Positions 57,918-64,000 of a stretch of 64,000 nt of DNA are shown in pieces. Position 1 is the stretch's first letter, and every line of letters starts with the position of its first letter. The notes under the pieces are model-generated. The model was not told the DNA's origin. It was given only the letters and a program-made list of their open reading frames with translations, and did no database searches. The position numbers and the translations under genes were made by a program. The DNA is from Adiantum capillus-veneris (Eukaryota > Streptophyta > Polypodiopsida > Polypodiales > Pteridaceae), in contig CM043956.1 of the NCBI GenBank assembly GCA_014529385.2, forward strand, positions 61,530,120 to 61,594,119. The letters run 5' to 3'.

Positions 57918-58706
57918 AGTGCGGTGTACACATCTCTTCAAGAGAAAAAGCTACTTCTCAAGCAAGCTAAACTTCCCTCTTTTAAAGGGGAAGGAGCCCT
58001 AGTTGAGCGCGATGCAGAAGTGTGGCTCGAAGAGATGGAAGATTATTTTGCTGTTGTTGGTACTACTCCCGATAACCAAGCAATGTTGGCTATGTTTCGT
58101 CTCACGGGGGATGCCAAGCTTTGGTGGAAACAACACTGCAAAGATAATCAAGTAGCTCAAAACACTCAAACTTGGGAAGACATTAAGTATGCTGTCAAAG
58201 GACGTTATCTTCCACCTGCACACGAATCCCTTAAGATGAATGAATTCTTCAACTTACGTCAGTTTCGTCTTACAGTGGAAGAATACTACTCCAAATTTGT
58301 AACTCTTAGGCGCTATGCTCCGCCAATGGCCGCAGATCAACAAGTAGCTCGTTTCTACCAAGGGCTAAATGCTCCTTTAAATACACGTCTAGAAGCCATG
58401 AGGCCTGTAAATTTGCAAGATGCTCTTTTAAGAGCTAAACCCTTAGCTAAAGAGATGTCAAACTCTCAAAGGGTACGAAATGGAAATTTAAAGAATGCTG
58501 GAAGGAGAGGACGGCCTATGGTGTGGAACCAAAGGCAAGTTTACCCAGTTCACCAAACTCATCCAATAGTTGCAGCTTCAGCAAATGGAGCTCAAAATGT
58601 AGATCTTAGATGCTATGAATGCAACGAGCTAGGACATTTCAGGAATGTATGTCCTAGGAGAGTCTCCGCAACAAATACACCTAATCGAGCTAGAGGACAA
58701 GGCTAA
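57918..58706 (+). pseudogene. Element C gag, main part
   Basis: The gag domain opens right after the putative acceptor: LPSFKGEG, WLEEMEDYFAVV, FRLTGDAKLWWKQHC, FRLTVEEYYSKFVTLRRYAP. One zinc knuckle CYECNELGHFRNVC. TAA at 58,704 interrupts, and the same frame continues into the protease. Chromovirus-like type, unlike elements A and B. Confidence 0.8.
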
Positions 58707-58745
58707 ATAATAAATCGTGAAGGAAGAAATGGAGGACGAGGTCGA

Positions 58746-59441
58746 GTGCGCGGAATGGCTGCCAGAGTCAATGCTATCATAAGAGAACCAACATTGGGAG
58801 AAGAACAAGAGGAAAGAGCAACTCTACATGCTGCAATTGATAACCCAAGAGCAAGACAACAATATGCTCTCATTCAAACACCTGCAAATCACCAAGGTGA
58901 AAAATTTGAGCTTCTTATTGATTGTGGTAGTACTCATTCTTTCTTGTCACCTAAATGTTTAAGGAGGTTAGGACTTAATCAACATCCTACAAGAAAGATG
59001 AGAGTTGAATTAGCCAATGGAAAGGAGGTGTTATCTCAGTACACTGTGGGCAAAATAGATTTCAAGTTGGGAGAATAATCTACTTCTGCTACTTTTCAAA
59101 CCTTACCCATAGGAATCTATGACGGAATTCTTGGAATGGATTGGTTAGCCAGTCATAATGCCAATATCCATTGTGCCCAAGGAAGTGTTACTTTTGTGGA
59201 CAACCTAGGTCAAGAAGTCACTATTCAAGGCCAAAATGGACGACCAAAAGCTTACTTGGTCAAAGCTAATCGTCTTTTGAAAGGGTTACGCAAGGGTCAA
59301 CAAATTTTTGTAGTCAAGCTAAACAAAGTAGAAAAATCTTCTCCCAACCCTGAACCAATGTGGCTTGAAGAATTTTCGGATGTTTTCCCTGCTGAACGTT
59401 TTGAACTACCACCACCTAGGGAGGTAGACCATGAAATCTAA
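58746..59441 (+). pseudogene. Element C aspartic protease and linker
   Basis: The active site reads LIDCGSTHSFLS where LIDSGSTHSF is usual, so the serine is cysteine. After TAA at 59,076 the same frame gives YDGILGMDWLASHNANIHC, the typical end of the protease. A linker to RT follows (LEEFSDVFPAERFELPPPREVDHEI). TAA at 59,439. Confidence 0.8.
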
Positions 59442-59528
59442 ATTTTTCCAGGTAGTGAACCAATCTCAAGAGCGCCGTACAAGATGTCACTTCCAGAGGC
59501 TATATGACTCAAGGAGCAGCTCAAACAG

Positions 59529-60290
59529 TTGATTGAGCAAGGATTTATCAGACCTAGTACATCTCCATGGGGTGCACCTGTTCTCTTCCAAAAGAAAAAG
59601 GATGGCTCTCTTCGACTTTGCATAGATTATAGGGGCTTAAATCAGGTTACCATCAAGAATAAATATCCAGTTCCTCGTATTGATGAGATGCTGGACAGAT
59701 TACATGGAGCCAAAATATTCACAAAGATCGATCTTCGATCTGGCTATCATCAAATTCGAATCCAGGAGGCTAGTATCTCCAAAACAGCTTTCAACACTCG
59801 TTATGGTCGTTACGAATTTACAGTGATGGCTTTCGGACTTACGAATGCTCCTACAACTTTCAATCATCTGATGCACGATATCTTTAGAGAATTCTTGGAT
59901 GATTTTTTCCTAGTATTCTTTGATGATATCTTAATTTATTCCAAATCAGAGGAAGAGCATGAAGGACATGTTAGGAAAGTGTTAGAGCTTTTACGCCAAA
60001 ATAAGCTGTATGCAAAGAAGAGAAAATGTACCTTCTTTACCCCTAAGGTCTGTTACTTAGGGTTTATCATTTCACATGAAGGAGTCTCTTTTGACCCTGA
60101 CAAAGTCAAAGATATTGTGGAATGGCCTCAACCCACTTCAAAAACCGAAGTCAGAGGGTTCTTAGGTATCACAGGCTGGTATAGGATCTTTGTAAAGGAC
60201 TATGCTCTTAAAGTTGCACCACTAACCGACTTGCTAAAGAAAGGAGCAACGATACTTTGGGAAGAAAAACATGAATCTTTCTTCAAATAG
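59529..60290 (+). pseudogene. Element C reverse transcriptase
   Basis: All main RT blocks in order: [34 protein letters not shown], motif [29 protein letters not shown], and [12 protein letters not shown] where FIDD is usual. Catalytic aspartates are present. VMAFG replaces the usual VMPFG. TAG at 60,288. A TGA near 59,503 lies just upstream in the same frame. Confidence 0.85.
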
Positions 60291-60353
60291 CTTAAGGAGT
60301 ATCTTGCTTCAGAACCTCTCTTAAAACTTCCAGACTTCACCCAAGAATTCGAG

Positions 60354-60551
60354 GTGATCACAGATGCTAGTAACCTTGCATTAGGAGGAGTCCTTACTCA
60401 AGAAGGAAGGCCTGTAGCTTATAGTTCTCGAAAGCTTAGGATTCATGAAGTGAATTATGCTACACATGATTTAGAATTGCTAGCAGTTATTCACGCTCTC
60501 AAGCTATGGAGACATTATCTATTGGGACGCAAAGGACAAAGGCATCAATGA
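60354..60551 (+). pseudogene. Element C RNase H, truncated
   Basis: [26 protein letters not shown] and [18 protein letters not shown] give the first half of RNase H. At about 60,535 the sequence switches to an unrelated integrase C-terminus, so the rest of RNase H and the integrase core are missing. Confidence 0.75.
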
Positions 60552-60909
60552 AGGAGATCTTGTGCTAAGGTATGACAATCGACTCGATAATCGTTTTGAT
60601 GCCAAATTTGAAACAAGATGGCGGGGGCCATACATAGGCAAGAAGGCTTTCAATTCAAGTTACTATCAACTTATGGACTTGAATGGGAAAGAGCACTCCA
60701 GGAAGGTAAACGGCTATCGCTTGAAGCCTTACTTGAGTCGCCTTCTACCAAAGGATCTACCAGAGCAAAAGGCAACTATCTCATGTAAGTATTGTTCCAT
60801 GAAGCATGAGTGTAACACAAACCAAAATTCCAAGGGGCCAAACAATGAAGATCTTGTCAAGGACTCTGAAGCACTCTCTTTGGAAAAGATTCTTTATGAT
60901 GGTACATGA
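60540..60909 (+). pseudogene. Integrase C-terminal fragment of another element
   Basis: GDLVLRYDNRL, FETRWRGPYIG, YYQLMDLNGKE and VNGYRLKPYLSRL form an integrase C-terminal domain of the OTA (Athila/Tat-like) kind, not the chromovirus kind expected for element C. Ends at TGA 60,907. A polypurine-like CGGGGAGGGCTAA follows at 60,925-60,937. Confidence 0.6.
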
Positions 60910-60937
60910 ATATACCATCATCCTCGGGGAGGGCTAA

Positions 60938-63322
60938 TGATAGCCGTTTTTTCGGCTTTCTGTAATTGCCATAGTGAGTTGTCTCACCCTATCAAATCAC
61001 TCAAACACTGTGGTTACCCTCACCCTTTCATTGTATATAGGTGCGTGTGAGTTAGAGGACTTTTCCCATATCTCCTTACTGAAATAAAAAACCCTCAATT
61101 AGCTAGTCATTGGGTTAGTTGAGCCAAAAAAATAAAATAAATAAAAAATATAAGTATATTATGGCCCATGCGTATGTAAATATTTCTTTGTATATAGGGC
61201 CTAAATAAAAGATTTTTTCATAATTATTTTGGTATTTATTTAAATATTTCTACCTAGGTGTGTGTTATTTATGCTTTGTACATTGCCTCACCATTACCAT
61301 AATTTTTCTTACCATTTTTCATACTCTTTATTCCATATAGAAATATTTTCATGTAATCTTCTCTTATATTTGGTGTAACTCCACCTCAACAAAAATCCAA
61401 AAAAACTACTTTTATTTATGTGTATATTTTTTCACTATCGTGATTTTTCCCTTCCTACATCTAGTTTGTTTTTTTTCTAAAAAATTAGAACACCAAAAAT
61501 ATTTATCTTTTTATGGTAGCCTCATAATGAGAGAGATTTCTTTTGACCCCTTTATATTTTTTCCACTTATATTATTTATATTTGACATGTACATATTTTT
61601 TAGACCCCTCAATATTTGATTTTCTTAGTTGTACTATTCACTTATATCATGATCTCAACAATATCTTCAATTATAGACCTACCAAATAAGGTCAAGGGTA
61701 GGTGGCATGCATACATGCACTATGGAGGGCTCACTCTTGGAGGTATTCAAAAGAATCATCCAAAGAAGGACCCCACAAGGACCTTGTGCAGTGAAAAAAA
61801 ACGATCGGTTTTGCTGAATTTTTAAAGTTCACTTGCTCTCTGAATTTGAAAAGGTAATACAAACAAAAGTTGTAGCTCGTGGGCTGAACTTTTGCCTCAA
61901 ATTTTTTCATATTTTTTTGAGCTACGAGCTGTGAGCTATGATTTTATTAGTGGACCCTAGTTTTCCCATGCTATGCAGCCACACTCTCTCTTCCACTTTA
62001 TCATTTTCCTCTTTCACACACACTTCTCCACTCATCATCCCCACCTCTCTCACCACTCCTCTCTGCACCCTACTCACCTTCTCCTCAACCTTGAAGAATA
62101 AGAGAAACCATGGTGAACTCATACCTCCCACACACAATTCCATTCCAAAATTGACCACTTAGTCTCATTTTTCCTCCTCCAAATTACCCATATCTATCAA
62201 AAAAACCACAAAATTCAGCCTCTTCTCTTAAAAGACAGCATCATGGTGGTTGATTACTCAGCTTCAATTACCTTGTCTCTCAAGGAAGGTCAAGAGTGGA
62301 GAAAAAATGTACCGTCAAAGCTAGTGGACCGTCAACAAGCGTCAAAATTGGCCCTACTCAAGACACTTGGAGCATCAACCTTGTAAGAAATCCACCTTTT
62401 CTTACCTCTTAAGAGTTTTTCTTCCTTATTTGTATCCTACATGGATACTCTCATTGTAAATATCCAATTCCATTTGTAAATTAATACTAACTCTACTAAC
62501 ACTAACCCACTATGAAAAGTCCTATCACCTCCATTTCTCTCCTCTCTCTTTCCCCACCAACTTCTTGATAATTCCAAGCAAAAGAAATTAGATAAATTGC
62601 TGAAAATCTAACCCAACCATGGTTAGAGGAGTAACCCTAGCCTTCAAAATTGCTATAAAAGGAGGGTGTTGCTAGCACAAAAAAGGGGGGAGAAGAAAGA
62701 GCACTATGCTATAGCTTGAGAAGCCAAGCTCAACCTCTTGAGAAGGAGCTCTTGAGTGGAATCTCATTGGCATTAGGCATATGTATGTGTTGTATTAGGG
62801 GTGATTAGCAAGGGAACTCTATGCCATTGTAAGAGAGAGTGATCATTAAATTGAGAGTAGGAAATCTATCATTTCTCCTACTAGTGTAAGCCCAACATTT
62901 GCTGAATCAAGGAGGGTGAATTTGGACTAAGCATGGATACCTTGTCTCCCTTCCAACGTGAAGTCATGGACGATAATGATGTGTAAGTGTCTTGGTGTTT
63001 TATTTAAGTTCTTGATAGCTTGTCTCCGGGTATTGTTATCAATTTAGCCATAAATCCCACATGTTGTAAGAGGGCGACAGGGTGGAGAGGACTCCCCTGG
63101 CCTTAAGACAGTGATTGGGGTGGCTTTTTTCTTGTGATGTGTTGTGGTGTAATTTACTCAGGCTATGTTGAACAAATAATTATCTCACTTTGATTGGTCA
63201 TGACAGATTTGTAAGAAGGCATTAGTGCAACAAGCACCCCCTTCCCTCTTCTCTCTCTTTCTTACATATATATATTTATGTTTGCTTGATCATTAACGAT
63301 ACACTTCAAAGCAACCCGACCA

Positions 63323-63376
<54 letters not shown>

Positions 63377-63637
63377 TTTTAGTGTGGGAGAGTGTTCCAT
63401 TGGTGTTAGGGTTAGTGTAAATTCCTTGCTTGTTTGTGGGTTGCTCTAACGATTCTCCTCTTTTGCGTCCTAGTTCGCTCTTAAACTAGGTGGTGCCCCT
63501 TGTGTAGTTGGGATTTGGCTAGGGGTTTGTTGTTTTGGTTTGTGTGTTGTGTTGTGGCCCAGCCCCATTGAGCAGCACGGGAGCCTTGAAGGGTGTTTAG
63601 AGGTTGCTCTTTTTGTTGCCCGCCCCGGACCGCTTCA
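60938..63637 (+). repeat. Candidate 2.7 kb LTR
   Basis: Starts TGATAGCC directly after the polypurine-like tract and ends CTTCA three bases before a PBS-like site. TATAAAAG at 62,654-62,661, and a (CT)n tract at about 63,331-63,373. No ORF of note. No second copy is in the window, so the limits are inferred from the two flanking signals only. Confidence 0.45.
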
Positions 63638-63640
63638 AAT

Positions 63641-63660
63641 TGGTGCCCCCACTGAGGAAC
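63641..63660 (+). promoter_or_regulatory. Primer-binding-site-like sequence
   Basis: TGGTGCCCCCACTGAGGAAC begins with TGG, as all tRNA-complementary sites do, and sits just after the candidate LTR. I cannot name the tRNA. The following 340 bp would be the leader of an element running off the window. Confidence 0.45.
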
Positions 63661-64000
63661 GGCTTGTGTATGTTTTGTGAAGGCTCAACCTTTAGCATAA
63701 TCAAGTAGCTTGCATGAATTACGAGAATTTGTATGATCCCTTCATTCCCATTGCAAGGCAAAAGGTATACATAATTGTTAGTACTAAGTTGTAATTTGAG
63801 CGAGTAATTCGTAGAATTTTAGGTCCTCTTAGGTTGGTAGAGATAAACGCATCAGTAAATCCTTTTATTTTGCCTCTCATTAGGTACGACCTTAGTTTGG
63901 ACGTCTATATTTTTGTTTTGTTTTAAGAATTAGGTCATGCATAGACCATGGATAATGGCCCAGGAATACAGGTTTTTCCCTTTCATTTCACTCCACATAT

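Noticed and set aside
57918-60551. Alternative genetic code with TAA/TAG read as glutamine
   Set aside because: TGA also appears inside frames here and in element B, and long intact ORFs in A and B use CAA/CAG for glutamine without TAA/TAG. Mutation explains the stops better.
57918-60551. U-to-C RNA editing restoring the stops
   Set aside because: Such editing is known in organelles of ferns and hornworts, but these are nuclear-type retrotransposons with other signs of decay.

Overview
This 64 kb window looks like nuclear DNA from a land plant and consists almost entirely of transposable elements and simple repeats. Evidence for a plant: Ty3/gypsy elements with the plant-type gag start (HLRSGR), primer-binding sites matching plant tRNA-Asp or initiator tRNA-Met, long (CT)n/(CA)n microsatellites, and a ribosomal protein eL34 retrocopy. 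A fern or other non-seed plant is my guess and is not proven. I see no intact host gene, tRNA, rRNA or CRISPR array.

Layout. 1-1,260: the end of one copy and the start of another copy of an unusual reverse-transcriptase (RT) element. 1,261-4,900: noncoding repeats plus the eL34 retrocopy. 4,914-23,625: element A, an 18.7 kb minus-strand Ty3/gypsy element of Athila/Tat (OTA) type with gag, protease, RT, RNase H, integrase and a large accessory ORF. 23,663-28,668: microsatellites and a diverged third RT-element copy. 28,669-42,862: two head-to-tail RT-element copies. 42,863-46,020: noncoding repeats. 46,039-60,551: element C, a plus-strand Ty3/gypsy relic whose gag is split at 47,130/57,918; the gap holds a retroelement leader and element B (48,698-57,588), a young minus-strand LTR element with gag and protease but no RT or integrase. 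60,540-64,000: the 3' end of another OTA-type element, a candidate 2.7 kb LTR and a second PBS.

Most unusual points. (1) Element A carries nine copies of a 24 bp palindrome, in two arrays that lie 165-167 bp upstream of gag and of the accessory ORF, with matching copy spacing; the two leaders look like an ancient duplication. (2) A's integrase ORF has a duplicated zinc-binding pre-integrase module and a second retropepsin-like domain after the integrase. (3) The RT-element family appears to have a TATA promoter, a 5' hairpin, a short first exon ending at a GT donor, later exons, and a 3' hairpin followed by (CA)n; both hairpins keep pairing despite sequence change. Introns plus tandem copies recall Penelope-like elements, but the class is unresolved. 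(4) Nonsense lesions in B, C, the RT element and A's accessory ORF can nearly all be explained by C-to-T change.

All homology statements come from reading and comparing the sequence by eye; no search was run.
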